A DNA stretch of 64,000 nt from Sphingobium abikonense NBRC 16140 (lineage in GTDB: Bacteria; Pseudomonadota; Alphaproteobacteria; Sphingomonadales; Sphingomonadaceae). The stretch is taken from assembly GCF_001598335.1 (NCBI RefSeq), contig NZ_BCYT01000006.1, forward strand, positions 1 through 64,000, in the 5' to 3' direction. Of this stretch, positions 45,646 to 55,789 are shown one piece after another; position 1 is the first letter of the stretch; the number at the start of each line of letters is the position of its first letter. Both the position numbers and the translations under genes were made by a program. The notes below the pieces were generated by a model, which worked only from the letters and a program-made list of their open reading frames with translations, was not told the DNA's origin and ran no database searches.

Positions 45646-47177
45646 CGAACGCCGCGACGATGCAGGAGCCGACCACCGCGTCCGTGATTAGCGAATGGCG
45701 CGCGCATCTGTCTGCGCTCGGCCTGACAGTGGTGGCGATCCTGGCGCTGTTCCGCCGCGACGTCATCGACATGGTGTCGATCTGGTGGAACGCGTCGACC
45801 TTTGGCCATTGCCTGTTCGTTCCCCTGCTGATCGGCTGGCTGGTGCAGCAGCGGCTGCCCGGCCTGCGCCAGTTGCAGCCGGTCGCCTGGACGCCGGGGT
45901 TGCTGTGGCTCGGCGTGGGAGCCTTTGCCTGGCTGCTCGGCGCCGCGGCGGGCGTTGCGCTGTTCCGCCATGGCGCACTGGTGCTGATGGTGCAGGGCGC
46001 GACGATCGCGCTACTGGGACCGGCGGTGGCGCGCGCGCTGCTCTTCCCGCTATTCTACGCCTTCTTCATGGTGCCCTTTGGCGAGGAACTGGTCCCGCCG
46101 CTGCAATTGCTGACCGCGCGCCTGTCGATGCTGCTGCTGGACCTCACTGGCGTGCCCGCGCATCTGGAGGGCATCTTCATCACCACGCCGACCGGCTATT
46201 TCGAGGTGGCCGAAGCCTGTTCGGGCGCGAAATTCCTGATCGCCATGGCGGCCTATGGCGTGTTGGTGTGCAATGTCTGTTTTCGCAGCTGGCGCCGGCG
46301 AATCCTGTTCCTTGCAGGGGCGCTCGGCCTGTCGATCCTGGCCAATGGCGTGCGCGCCTATGCTACGATCCTGGTCGCGCACATGACCACCGTCGATGCG
46401 GCGGTGGGTTTCGATCATGTCGTCTATGGCTGGGTCTTCTTCGCCATCATCATGATCATCGTCATGGCCGTCGCCTGGCCCTTTTTCGATCGCAAGCCCG
46501 GGGACCCCTGGTTCGATCCGCGCGCGTTGCAATCCATGACCGTGAGGGGCCGGCCATTGTCCTTCGTTGCCGGCGGCGCGCTGGCGCTGGTCGTGGCCGC
46601 GCCGCTCTGGCTTGCCGCGACCGCCGCCACGGCCAAGCCGCTGCCGCCGACTCTGACCCTGCCTACCATATCCGGCTGGACCCGCACCGACGCGCCCCAG
46701 GCCTATCCCTGGCGGCCGCGCTTCGACGGCGCGGATCATTTCGTCACGGGCCGCTATCGCAACGCGCGCGGGCAGGTGGTGGACATCGCCATCGCCACCT
46801 ATGCGCGGCAGACGGAGGGGCGCGAACTGGTCGGCTTCGCGCAGGGTGCGGCCGATCCCGACACCGAATGGGTCTGGTCCTCGCCCGCACGCGCGCCCGC
46901 CGGCGCGCTGGGCGAACAGATCACTGCGCCCGGCCCGGTCGTGCGCCATGTCGTCAGCGCCTATGCCGTGGGGGGAGGCGCGCCGACCGGCAGCAAGCCT
47001 GCGGTAAAGCTCGCGACGCTCAAGGCCCGGCTGCTGGGCGGGGACCAGCGCGCCGTTGCTGTCCTCGTATCCGCCGAACAGACCGAAGCGCAGGATGCCG
47101 ACGCCGCCATCACCGCCTTGCTCGACAATCTGGGCGACATGCGGCTTTTGGCTGACCGCGCCATCGGTATCCGCTAG
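45642..47177 (+). CDS. xrtA: Exosortase A fused to EpsI domain
   Basis: 511 residues. Residues 20-290 carry about eight membrane helices with the exosortase triad: Cys193 in EACSG, Arg238 in NGVRAY and His259 in HVVYGW. Residues 310-511 form the EpsI (DUF3485) domain, with WTRTDAPQAYPWRPRFDGAD. XrtA cleaves PEP-CTERM tails, passing cargo to an envelope anchor. No PEP-CTERM cargo gene is seen nearby. It overlaps the preceding glycosyltransferase gene by four bases. Confidence 0.96.
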   Translation: MTNAATMQEPTTASVISEWRAHLSALGLTVVAILALFRRDVIDMVSIWWNASTFGHCLFVPLLIGWLVQQRLPGLRQLQPVAWTPGLLWLGVGAFAWLLGAAAGVALFRHGALVLMVQGATIALLGPAVARALLFPLFYAFFMVPFGEELVPPLQLLTARLSMLLLDLTGVPAHLEGIFITTPTGYFEVAEACSGAKFLIAMAAYGVLVCNVCFRSWRRRILFLAGALGLSILANGVRAYATILVAHMTTVDAAVGFDHVVYGWVFFAIIMIIVMAVAWPFFDRKPGDPWFDPRALQSMTVRGRPLSFVAGGALALVVAAPLWLAATAATAKPLPPTLTLPTISGWTRTDAPQAYPWRPRFDGADHFVTGRYRNARGQVVDIAIATYARQTEGRELVGFAQGAADPDTEWVWSSPARAPAGALGEQITAPGPVVRHVVSAYAVGGGAPTGSKPAVKLATLKARLLGGDQRAVAVLVSAEQTEAQDADAAITALLDNLGDMRLLADRAIGIR

Positions 47178-47188
47178 AGCCTGATGCC

Positions 47189-49084
47189 ATGTGCGGCATA
47201 GCGGGCATCTTCCATCTCGAAACGGCCAAGCCCGTCGATCCCGCCCGCGTCCGCGCGATGCTGGACGCGATGCCCCATCGCGGCCCGGACGGCAGCGGCA
47301 TCTGGACCGCGCCGGGGGTAGGTCTTGGCCATCTGCGCCTGTCGATCATCGACCTGGCCGGCGGCGCGCAGCCGATGCTGACCGAGGATGAAAGCCTCGC
47401 CGTCGTCTTCAACGGCGAAATCTATAATTTTGCTGAGGTCCGCGCCGAGCTGGAGGCCAAGGGCCATGTCTTTCGCACCTCCAGCGACACCGAAGTCATC
47501 CTGCACGGCTACCGCCAATGGGGCGAGGACTGCGTACATCGCTTCAACGGCATGTTCGCCTTCGCGCTCTTCGACGCGCGGGCGCAATCGCTCTGGCTGG
47601 CGCGCGACCGGCTGGGGGTGAAGCCGCTTCATTATGCGCTGCTGTCGGACGGCAGCCTGATCTTCGGATCGGAATTGAAAAGCCTGCTCGCCCACCCGCT
47701 GCTGCGCCGCGCGCCGGACCTGTCGGCGGTCGAGGATTATATGGCCTATGGCTATATTCCCGACGACGCCTGCCTGGTTGCGGGCGTGCGCAAGCTGGGC
47801 GCGGGCGAAACGCTGCGGCTGGTGCGGGGCCGCCCGCTGCCGCAGCCACAGCGTTATTGGGACGTCAGCTTCGCCGATCGTAGCAAGGCGAAGCCAGAGG
47901 CGCTGGAGGAAGAACTGGTCGCGCTGATGCGGCAGGCAGTGCGGTCGCGCATGGTCGCCGACGTGCCGCTGGGCGCGTTCCTGTCGGGCGGCGTCGACAG
48001 CAGCAGCGTCGTCGCGCTGATGGCCGAAGCTTCGAGCCGGGCGGTTCAGACCTACACCATCGGCTTCGACGTCGCGAGCCTCGACGAAACCGCCTATGCC
48101 GACCGAGTGGCCCGGCGCTTCGCCACCGATCACCGCGCGCGCATCGTATCACCCGATGATTATGGGTTGATCGACACGCTGGCCCATCATTTTGACGAGC
48201 CTTTTGCCGACGCTTCGGCTCTGCCCACCTATCGGGTGTGCGAACTGGCGCGCGAGCAGGTGACGGTGGCGCTGTCTGGCGATGGCGCGGACGAAGCCTT
48301 TGCGGGCTATCGCCGCCATCGCTTCCAGATGCAGGGGGAAAGGCTGCGCGGCCTGATCCCCGCGTCGGTGCGCCAGCCGTTGTTCGGAACGCTGGGTCGC
48401 TATTATCCTAAAGCCGACTGGGCGCCGCGTGTCCTGCGCGCCAAGTCGACCTTCCTGGAACTGGCGGGCGATGGGGGCGAAGCCTATGCCGCCTCGGTCG
48501 GCGTCACGCCCCGCGCCGTGCGCCAGCGCCTGTTCAGCCAGGAGATGAAAAGCCGGCTGGGCGGCTATCGCGCCGAGGATCGCTATATCAAGGCGATGGC
48601 GAATGCGCCCGCGCGCGATCCGCTGGACCGCGCCCAATATGCCGATATCCGCATCTGGCTGCCCGGCGACATTTTGACCAAGACCGACCGCATGAGCATG
48701 GCCGTCAGCCTGGAGGCGCGCGAGCCTTTGCTCGACTATCGCTTGGTTGAATTCGCCGCGCGCCTGCCGGTGGCGCACCGCATCCGCGGCAACAGCGGCA
48801 AGGTGCTGATGAAGAAGGCGATGGAGCCGTTCCTGCCGCAGGACATACTCTACCGCCAGAAAATGGGCTTCGTCACCCCGATCAGCGCTTGGTTCCGCGG
48901 CGCTCTGGCGGGCGAAGCGAGCGCGATCGCCGGCGGCTCCGCCCTGACGAAAACCGGCTGGTTCGACGCCCGGATGCTGGCGAAGGTCGCCACGGACCAC
49001 AAGGCGGGCGTGGCGGACCATGGCCGGCTGCTGTGGCAATTGCTGATGCTGGACAAGGCGCTGGGGCGGTTGTTTGGGGGGTAG
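47189..49084 (+). CDS. XrtA/PEP-CTERM system amidotransferase (asparagine-synthase-like)
   Basis: 631 residues. The N-terminal glutaminase begins MCGIAGIFHLE, with Cys2 the nucleophile. The synthetase domain has the PP-loop LSGGVDSSSVVAL near residue 268 and DGADEAFAGYRRH. XrtA loci carry this AsnB relative, which probably amidates a sugar acid or a precursor rather than making asparagine. It closes the conserved core of the locus. A palindromic repeat follows. Confidence 0.94.
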   Translation: MCGIAGIFHLETAKPVDPARVRAMLDAMPHRGPDGSGIWTAPGVGLGHLRLSIIDLAGGAQPMLTEDESLAVVFNGEIYNFAEVRAELEAKGHVFRTSSDTEVILHGYRQWGEDCVHRFNGMFAFALFDARAQSLWLARDRLGVKPLHYALLSDGSLIFGSELKSLLAHPLLRRAPDLSAVEDYMAYGYIPDDACLVAGVRKLGAGETLRLVRGRPLPQPQRYWDVSFADRSKAKPEALEEELVALMRQAVRSRMVADVPLGAFLSGGVDSSSVVALMAEASSRAVQTYTIGFDVASLDETAYADRVARRFATDHRARIVSPDDYGLIDTLAHHFDEPFADASALPTYRVCELAREQVTVALSGDGADEAFAGYRRHRFQMQGERLRGLIPASVRQPLFGTLGRYYPKADWAPRVLRAKSTFLELAGDGGEAYAASVGVTPRAVRQRLFSQEMKSRLGGYRAEDRYIKAMANAPARDPLDRAQYADIRIWLPGDILTKTDRMSMAVSLEAREPLLDYRLVEFAARLPVAHRIRGNSGKVLMKKAMEPFLPQDILYRQKMGFVTPISAWFRGALAGEASAIAGGSALTKTGWFDARMLAKVATDHKAGVADHGRLLWQLLMLDKALGRLFGG

Positions 49085-49104
49085 TTCGAAAAGCGCGAAT
49101 CTCA

Positions 49105-49208
49105 CCGTTCGTCCTGAGTAGCCATTGAGCCTGGCGAAATGGCGTATCGAAGGATTATGCTTCGATACGGGTCTTCGACTTCGCTCAGCCCCTACTCAGC
49201 ACGAACGG
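49105..49208. repeat. Intergenic palindromic repeat of the sphingomonad REP-like type
   Basis: The outer arms CCGTTCGTCCTGAGTAG (from 49105) and its complement (ending 49208) match at 16 of 17 bases. The inner arms CGTATCGAAG (49143-49152) and CTTCGATACG (49160-49169) are perfect. The element lies between the amidotransferase and sugar transferase genes. I recognise this palindrome type as common in Sphingomonadaceae genomes. It may end or process the transcript. Confidence 0.75.
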
Positions 49209-49300
49209 GTATATCTCTGTCTGCGCTTGTCCAAGTCGAGAAGCACCGTCTTCATAGCCCCCCTTGCCACCGCTTGCCCACAGTGCCAACGCAGCAGGCG

Positions 49301-50671
49301 ATGATGATGCACAATAGCAGCATGACAGTTTCCAAAGAAATGGTGCGGTTGCGCCTCTATGCGCTGTGTCTGGCGGGGGACATGGCGGGGCTGTTCTGCG
49401 CGTTCCTGGCCGCCAACTGGTTCGTGCTGGGTGCGCTTTGGGGCGAGCCGGGCAAGCCACACGGCATCGTCATGTTCGCCATGGTCGCGCCGCTCTACGC
49501 TTTGCTGGCGGTGCAAGGCGGGGCCTATGGCATCAACACGATCGACCATCTGCGGCGTGGGATCGTGCGGGCGCTGTGGGCGCTGGCGCAGGCGGCGCTG
49601 CTGATGCTGCTGATCGTCTATCTGGGCAAGATTGCCGAGCAATTGTCGCGCCTGACCTTTGTCACGGGGCTGGGGCTGGGTGCGGTTGCGCTGGCGCTGG
49701 TGCGGATGGCGGTGGCGCGGCTGGCGGTCAGCCTGCTGGGCGGCGTGCCGCATCTGACCGCCGTCATCCTGGACGGGGTGACGATCGCGACCGGCTTTCA
49801 CGCCAGCATCATCGACGCCGATGCCGCCAATCTGCACCCCGAACGGCATGACGCCGACATGGCCGCCCGGCTGGCCGGCGCGGTGGGCATGGCGGAACGG
49901 GTCATCGTCGCCTGCCCGATGGAGCGCATGGATGACTGGTCGGCGGCGCTCAAATCCTTGTCTGCGCGCGGCGAGATCGTCGTGCCCGAATTGCTGCGCT
50001 TTGCGCCTGCGCGCGTCGACCAATTTGATGGCCAGCCCACGATCATCGTCGCGGGCGGGCCGCTCCAGTTCCGCGATCGCCTGATCAAGCGCCTGTTCGA
50101 CCTGATCGTTGCCGGCACGGCGACGATCCTGCTGTCGCCAGTCCTGATCGGCGCGGCGCTGGCGGTGCGGCTGACCAGTCCCGGCCCGGCGCTGTTCCGC
50201 CAACCACGCATCGGTAAGGATGCGCGTTCCTTTTCCATCTACAAATTTCGTTCGATGCGGACCGATGCGAGCGATCATCAGGCCGCGACATTGACCCGCC
50301 GCGACGATGATCGCGTGACCCGTGTCGGCGCCTTTCTGCGGCGCACCAGCATCGATGAATTGCCACAGCTTTTCAATGTGTTGAAAGGCGACATGAGCAT
50401 TGTTGGCCCACGTCCCCATGCCGCTGCCGCCAAGGCGGGCAACAGCCTTTATTGGGAAGTCGACCCGCGTTACTGGGCGCGCCATTGCATCAAGCCGGGG
50501 ATGACCGGCCTCGCTCAGGTGCGTGGCCATCGCGGCTCCACCGACCATCATCAGGACCTGATCGACCGGCTTCAGTCGGACCTGGAATATGTCAGCGATT
50601 GGTCGATCTGGCGCGACATGCGCATCATCGTCGCGACGCTGGGCGTACTCGTGCATCACAAGGCCTATTAA
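49301..50671 (+). CDS. Undecaprenyl-phosphate sugar phosphotransferase (WcaJ/GumD-like)
   Basis: 456 residues from ATG 49301; ATG 49322 (MTVSKEM) is a possible start. Four or five N-terminal membrane helices precede the Bac_transf domain. That domain has [60 protein letters not shown] and GPRPH. It transfers a sugar-1-phosphate to undecaprenyl phosphate and so starts each repeat unit. Confidence 0.94.
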   Translation: MMMHNSSMTVSKEMVRLRLYALCLAGDMAGLFCAFLAANWFVLGALWGEPGKPHGIVMFAMVAPLYALLAVQGGAYGINTIDHLRRGIVRALWALAQAALLMLLIVYLGKIAEQLSRLTFVTGLGLGAVALALVRMAVARLAVSLLGGVPHLTAVILDGVTIATGFHASIIDADAANLHPERHDADMAARLAGAVGMAERVIVACPMERMDDWSAALKSLSARGEIVVPELLRFAPARVDQFDGQPTIIVAGGPLQFRDRLIKRLFDLIVAGTATILLSPVLIGAALAVRLTSPGPALFRQPRIGKDARSFSIYKFRSMRTDASDHQAATLTRRDDDRVTRVGAFLRRTSIDELPQLFNVLKGDMSIVGPRPHAAAAKAGNSLYWEVDPRYWARHCIKPGMTGLAQVRGHRGSTDHHQDLIDRLQSDLEYVSDWSIWRDMRIIVATLGVLVHHKAY

Positions 50672-50673
50672 AA

Positions 50674-51804
50674 ATGGCGGCGATCGACCTGATATTGCTG
50701 GCTATCCTGCTGCTGTGCCTGATCGCCGTCGCCTGGCCGTTTCTCTGTTATCCGCTGGTCCTGCGCGTGTTGCCGACCCGGCCGGAGCATCCGGTCGCAG
50801 TGCCGGCCCCCAGTGCCTCGCTCCTCTTCTGCGCCTATAATGAAGCTGCGGCGATGCCGGACAAGCTCGCCAATCTGGCGATGCTGCGCCAGCGCCACCC
50901 CGATCTTGAGTGCCTCGCCTTCGATGATGGGTCGAGCGACGGCACCGGCGACCTGATCGCGGCGGCTGGTCATGTCACCCTGCTGCGCGGCCCCGGCCGC
51001 AGCGGCAAGGCGCATGGCATGAAGCAGCTTTCCGCCAGCGCGCGTGGCGAAGTGCTGATCTTCACCGACGCCAATGTGCTGCTGGACCCCGACGCCATCG
51101 ACCGGTTGCTCGCCCGCTATGCCGATCCCGACATTGGCGGCGTGCTGGGTTCGCTCCACTATGTCGGCGCAAACGAAAGCGCCACTGCTTCGGTCGGGTC
51201 GCTCTACTGGCGGCTGGAGGAACGGTTGAAGGACGAGGAATCGCGCACCGGCAACGTTCTGGGTGCGGATGGCTCCATCTTCTCGATCCGCCGCAGCCTT
51301 TATCCCGATTTCCCTGACAGCGTGCTCGACGACCTTACCGTGTCGATGGCGGTTGTGTTCGCGGGCCGGCGGCTCATCAAGGCGCAGGATGTCATCGCCC
51401 GCGAACGGCTGGTGACGGCGCGTGGCGACGAATATCGGCGCAAGGTCCGCATCGCCGCGCGCGCCTGGCACACGCACCGCTATTTGCGCCCGCAATTGCG
51501 CCGCATGGCCGCGATCGACCGCTTCAAATATGCCTCGCGCAAGATCGTCCGCTGGTTCGGCGGAGCGTTCATCCTCATCGGGGCGCTTGCCGCCGCCATC
51601 CTTGCGTGGCGCGTCTCTCCGTTGCTTTTCGCTATCGGCATGGCTGCTGCCGCCGTCGCCGTCGTGACGAGCCTTCGCGCGCGGCGCGGCCCGCTGGCGG
51701 CGCTGTTCGACATGCTGATCGCCTATGCCGCGACGTTGCAGGGCGTGACAAAGGCGATGCGCGGGCGCACCGTCACCATCTGGAACCCGGCCCAATCGCG
51801 CTGA
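50674..51804 (+). CDS. Glycosyltransferase family 2 membrane protein
   Basis: 376 residues from ATG 50674, two bases after the previous stop. LLFCAYNEAAAMPDKL, LAFDDGSSDGTGDL and IFTDANVLLDPDAI give the GT-A fold with DxD-like residues. It has one N-terminal and two C-terminal membrane helices. It adds a sugar to the lipid-linked unit on the inner face of the membrane. Confidence 0.9.
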   Translation: MAAIDLILLAILLLCLIAVAWPFLCYPLVLRVLPTRPEHPVAVPAPSASLLFCAYNEAAAMPDKLANLAMLRQRHPDLECLAFDDGSSDGTGDLIAAAGHVTLLRGPGRSGKAHGMKQLSASARGEVLIFTDANVLLDPDAIDRLLARYADPDIGGVLGSLHYVGANESATASVGSLYWRLEERLKDEESRTGNVLGADGSIFSIRRSLYPDFPDSVLDDLTVSMAVVFAGRRLIKAQDVIARERLVTARGDEYRRKVRIAARAWHTHRYLRPQLRRMAAIDRFKYASRKIVRWFGGAFILIGALAAAILAWRVSPLLFAIGMAAAAVAVVTSLRARRGPLAALFDMLIAYAATLQGVTKAMRGRTVTIWNPAQSR

Positions 51805-51866
51805 CCCTCTCGCTTCTGCGCGGCGATATAGTATAGGCGCTCGCCTGACCCCATGCGGAGACTGAC

Positions 51867-52604
51867 GTGATTACTGTCCAGCGGGTGGCCAAGGCCGCCG
51901 GCAAGCATCTGACCCGGACCGCGCTGAAACTGCGCCAGGCGCTGGGCGCGCGCGCGTCGCGCGGCTGCCCGGCTTGTGGCAGGACGGTGGTGGGCTTCTT
52001 CCGCTATGGCGACAATCCCGAATGGGGTTGTCCGGCCTGCGGCGCATCCCCGCGCGAGCGGCTGATGAACTGGCTGATCGGGGAAGGGCGGCTGACCGTG
52101 CCGGTCGAGGGCTCGGTGCTGCACATGGCGCCTAATGAGGGCAGCCTGGTCCGCCGCTTTTCCACTGCCGCCGACTATGTCCCCGCCGATCTCGACCCCG
52201 CGCGCTACACGGTGCCGGCCATGCGGCGCGTCGACCTGATGGAACTGGCCGACGTCGATCGCTACGACCTGTTCTACGCCAGCCATGTGATGGAGCATGT
52301 GCCCGACGACATGGCGGTGCTGCGCAATGTCCTGCGCGCGTTGAAGCCGGGCGGCGAAGCCTGGTTGATCGTGCCATTATGGGACAAGCCGACCGAGGAT
52401 GGCAGCTTCGCCATGCCCCCGCGCGAGCGGGAGCGGCGCTTTGGCCAGTGGGACCATGTCCGCCAATATGGCCCCGATTTTGCCGACCGCATCCGCGCGG
52501 CGGGTTTCGATCTGGAAGAGATTGACGCCAAGTCGATCGACCCCGATCTGCGCCATTTCTACGCGCTCGACGACCGGCTGTTTCGGGCGCGCAAGCCGCG
52601 ATGA
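51867..52604 (+). CDS. SAM-dependent methyltransferase with N-terminal double CPxCG zinc motif
   Basis: 245 residues from GTG 51867, after GGAGACTGAC. Near residues 33-56 are CPACG and a second CPACG, 22 residues apart, which probably bind one zinc. The methyltransferase domain has YVPADLDPARYT, DLFYASHVMEHVPDD and LKPGGEAWLIVP. It probably methylates a sugar of the polymer (inference from location). Confidence 0.85.
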   Translation: MITVQRVAKAAGKHLTRTALKLRQALGARASRGCPACGRTVVGFFRYGDNPEWGCPACGASPRERLMNWLIGEGRLTVPVEGSVLHMAPNEGSLVRRFSTAADYVPADLDPARYTVPAMRRVDLMELADVDRYDLFYASHVMEHVPDDMAVLRNVLRALKPGGEAWLIVPLWDKPTEDGSFAMPPRERERRFGQWDHVRQYGPDFADRIRAAGFDLEEIDAKSIDPDLRHFYALDDRLFRARKPR

Positions 52605-53902
52605 GCCGCCTTGCCCGGCTGGAGGGCAGCGCCCGTGTCCTGGCCCTGGTGAAACTGGCCAATGTCGGGCTGGTGCTGATCTGGGGCTTTGCCGTCACCT
52701 TCGTGTTCGTCCGCGTGCTGCCCATAGCGGAATTTCAGGCCTTCCTGCTGCTGGTCGCGTTCGGCAATTTCACCATTTCGGCGGAGTTCGGGCTCACCAG
52801 TATCATCTATGCCCGGTTGCGGAGGCACTGGCTGCAGCGCGGCGAACAGGCGGACGATGGCGGCTTCCGGCTGGAGGAAATGGGCGTGCTGTTCCTGTTC
52901 CTGGGGCTGCTGATGGCGGGCGGCACGCTGATCCTGCTGGTCGCGCTCGCCCTGGGCTGGCTGGCGACGGGCATGCCCCTGCTGTTCCTGCTCTTCTTTC
53001 TATCCGCTTGCCTCAACCTTCCGGCTTTGCTGGCGAAGCGCGCGCTTGCGGCGGTCGATGGCAATTTTCTGTGGGAGGCGCTCGATTGCGCGCGCCGGGT
53101 GCTCACCATCGCGCTGCTGCTGGCAATCCTTGCGGGCCTCGACCCCCGTCTGTCGGTGGCGCTGCAACTGGTTGCCAGCGCCGTCATGATCGGCATCGCC
53201 ATCGGCCATGTTCATCGGCGGCTGGGAATGCGCGCCCATCACTGGCTGGCGGTGCGCGTGGGCGGCGGGCATGTCCGCCGCCACTATCTGCGCGACATTG
53301 GCGCGTCGGCGGCATTTACCGTGTCGGACATCATCGCCTATAATGCGCCCTATTTCACCATCGCGGCGGCGACGTCGGACGCGCGGCCGATGTTGGTGTT
53401 CGATTTCTTCTTCAAGATGGCGCGCGCCCTGTCGATGCTGGTCCGCGCCCTGGTGGAGGCGGCGCTGCCGCGCATCACCCGCGCCTATCATGCCGGCGAC
53501 CGGCCGCGGCTGCGGCAATTGCTGGCCCGGGCGCTGGGTGCAGCCATGCTGTTCGCGCTGGCGCTGGCGGCGGTCCTGTGGGGTGCGGGCGACCGGTTGT
53601 TCTTGATCCTGTTCGATGGCCAGGCCAGCATCGACCGGGCGGACATCGGCCTCATCCTGCTGGCGCTCGCCGCGCTGACGGTGATCAGCGTGTCGGTCTA
53701 TGTCCAGGCGGCGCTTGGCCGTTTCGCGCATCTGCTTGCCCGGTCGCTGCCCTTTCTTGCCGGTTCGCTGGCCAGCGCGCCGCTGGCGCTGCTGGTCTTC
53801 CCCGGCCGCTTCGATCTTGGCTTCCTGACACTTTACGCGCTCACACTCCTTGCGGTGGCGGCGCTGCATCTTCTCTCGCTCCGAAAGCTGGCGCGCGCAT
53901 GA
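52601..53902 (+). CDS. Wzx-like polysaccharide flippase
   Basis: 433 residues with about 12 membrane helices and few charged residues in them, the pattern of MOP-superfamily O-unit flippases. IYARLRRHWLQRGEQADDGG and TRAYHAGDRPRLRQLLARAL are cytoplasmic loops. It should move the lipid-linked repeat unit across the inner membrane. It overlaps the methyltransferase and the next glycosyltransferase by four bases each. Confidence 0.85.
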   Translation: MSRLARLEGSARVLALVKLANVGLVLIWGFAVTFVFVRVLPIAEFQAFLLLVAFGNFTISAEFGLTSIIYARLRRHWLQRGEQADDGGFRLEEMGVLFLFLGLLMAGGTLILLVALALGWLATGMPLLFLLFFLSACLNLPALLAKRALAAVDGNFLWEALDCARRVLTIALLLAILAGLDPRLSVALQLVASAVMIGIAIGHVHRRLGMRAHHWLAVRVGGGHVRRHYLRDIGASAAFTVSDIIAYNAPYFTIAAATSDARPMLVFDFFFKMARALSMLVRALVEAALPRITRAYHAGDRPRLRQLLARALGAAMLFALALAAVLWGAGDRLFLILFDGQASIDRADIGLILLALAALTVISVSVYVQAALGRFAHLLARSLPFLAGSLASAPLALLVFPGRFDLGFLTLYALTLLAVAALHLLSLRKLARA

Positions 53903-55044
53903 AAGTCGCGATGCTCGATCCGTCGCTTTTCACCGGGCGCTATGACGATAGCCTGTGCGCGGCGCTGGTTAGGGAGGGAGCGCAGGTGACGCTGCTCGGC
54001 CGCCCGATGCGCTCGACCGATGCCATCGAACCGCGGGGTTACAGCTATCGCCCCCATTTCTTCCGCCGCAGCGAGGCGCTGCGCGATCGGCTGGGCGAAG
54101 GGCGCGCCTTTCGCCTGGCGAAGGCGGCGGAATATGGGCTGACCTGCGCACTGGGCGACCTGCGTCCGCTGACGCCAGCCGATGTCGTCCATGTCCAATG
54201 GCTGCCGCTCGCGCCCGCCGACCGGCTGATGCTGCAGCGGCTGGCGGGCCGCGTGGCGCTGGTCCACACCGTCCACAATGCCGACGCCTATCATGCCGAT
54301 GCCGGGGTTCAGGGGCGCGGTTATCGCGCGCTGCTCGACCGGTTCGCCGCCTTGATCGTGCATGGGGAAACGACGCGCGCCGCACTGATGGCGCAGGGCA
54401 TCGACCCGGCCCGCATCCATGTGACGCCGCACCCGCCCATGCGCCTCGCGCCAGCCACGTCGGCGGACCTTGCCGCCGTGCCGCCCCCGCTGCTGCCGCG
54501 CCTGCTCTTTTTCGGCACCATACGCCCCTATAAGGGCGTGGACGTGCTGATCGACGCCTGCCTTTCTCTCTGGCGCGCGGGTCATCGCTTCGAACTGGCG
54601 ATCGCGGGCAAGCCCTTCATCGACATGGCGCCGATGATCGACGCCGTGACGCGCGCCGGTTTCGCCGACCGGCTGGTCACGGACCTCGGCTTCCTGACCG
54701 AAGCCCGGCTCGACGCGCATATGGCGTGCGCGGACATGATCGTCTTTCCCTATCGCCATATCGATTCGAGCGGCGCATTTCTGTCCGCGCTCCATCATGG
54801 CAAGGCGATGGTGACGTCGGACGCGGGCATGTTCGGCCAGTTGCCGGAGGGCGTAGCCACCCGCGCACCGGCGGGGGACGCGCAGGCCTTGGGCCGGGCG
54901 CTCTTGCCCCTGATCAAAAGCGCCGCCATGACGCGGGAACAGGGCGCCCGTGCGCGCGCCTATGGAGAAACTATGGGGTCCTGGCGGGAAATGGCGGCAA
55001 CGACGATCGGCATCTATCGGCGCGTGCTGGAGCAGCGGGCATGA
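53899..55044 (+). CDS. Glycosyltransferase (GT4-like)
   Basis: 381 residues from ATG 53899. MKVAMLDPSLFTGRYDDSL begins a GT-B N-terminal domain. LFFGTIRPYKGVDVLIDACL and FPYRHIDSSGAFLSALHHGK are the donor-site segments of GT4 enzymes. A further sugar-adding step for the EPS is likely. The stop overlaps the FkbM gene start. Confidence 0.9.
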   Translation: MKVAMLDPSLFTGRYDDSLCAALVREGAQVTLLGRPMRSTDAIEPRGYSYRPHFFRRSEALRDRLGEGRAFRLAKAAEYGLTCALGDLRPLTPADVVHVQWLPLAPADRLMLQRLAGRVALVHTVHNADAYHADAGVQGRGYRALLDRFAALIVHGETTRAALMAQGIDPARIHVTPHPPMRLAPATSADLAAVPPPLLPRLLFFGTIRPYKGVDVLIDACLSLWRAGHRFELAIAGKPFIDMAPMIDAVTRAGFADRLVTDLGFLTEARLDAHMACADMIVFPYRHIDSSGAFLSALHHGKAMVTSDAGMFGQLPEGVATRAPAGDAQALGRALLPLIKSAAMTREQGARARAYGETMGSWREMAATTIGIYRRVLEQRA

Positions 55045-55787
55045 ACCGCTATCGCCGCGAACTGGGCGATCGGCTGCTGGCGATGCGGCTGGCGGCGGCG
55101 GGACGCGTCCACCAATATCCGGAGGTGCAGGCGCTGCGCCGGTTCCTCGCCAGCTTCGCCGTCGATTGCCTGTTCGATGTCGGAGCCAATCGCGGCCAAT
55201 ATGCGACGATGGCGCGCCGGGATGCGGGCTATAGGGGGCTCATCCTCTCCTTCGAGCCCAATCCCGATATTTTCGCGCTGCTGGAAAAGCGCGCCGCCGC
55301 CGATTCGCGCTGGCATGTATTCAACATGGCGCTGTCCGACTTCGACGGCACGGCCAGCTTCAACATCATGGCGGCCGACCAGTTCAGTTCGCTCAAAAAG
55401 CCGTCCGGCGCGCAGGACGCCATCTTTGCCGATCGCAACAAGGTGACAAAGACGGTCGAGATGCAATGCCGCCGGCTCGATACGCTGTTGCCCGACCTGA
55501 TGGCACAGCATGGCTTTGCCCGGCCATTCCTCAAGATGGACACGCAGGGCCATGACCTGTCGGTATGTGAAGGCGCGGGGGATCAGATCGGCCGGATGCT
55601 GGGCGTCCAGACCGAACTGGGCGTGCGCCCCATTTATGACGGCGGAACCGGCTATCGCGCGATGATCGACTGGCTGGAGGCGCGCGATTTCGTGCCGTCC
55701 GCCTTCTTCGCCAATAACAAGGGGCATTTCCCGCTGCTGGTCGAAATGGACGGCATTTTCGTCAACCGGGCGCTGGTGCGCGACTGA
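55041..55787 (+). CDS. FkbM family methyltransferase
   Basis: 248 residues from ATG 55041. FDVGANRGQYATMARRDAG is the SAM loop and FLKMDTQGHDLSVCEGAG the conserved FkbM motif. Members O-methylate sugars in many surface-polysaccharide loci. It lies between a glycosyltransferase and a large membrane protein, overlapping the former by four bases. Confidence 0.9.
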   Translation: MNRYRRELGDRLLAMRLAAAGRVHQYPEVQALRRFLASFAVDCLFDVGANRGQYATMARRDAGYRGLILSFEPNPDIFALLEKRAAADSRWHVFNMALSDFDGTASFNIMAADQFSSLKKPSGAQDAIFADRNKVTKTVEMQCRRLDTLLPDLMAQHGFARPFLKMDTQGHDLSVCEGAGDQIGRMLGVQTELGVRPIYDGGTGYRAMIDWLEARDFVPSAFFANNKGHFPLLVEMDGIFVNRALVRD

Positions 55788-55789
55788 CC

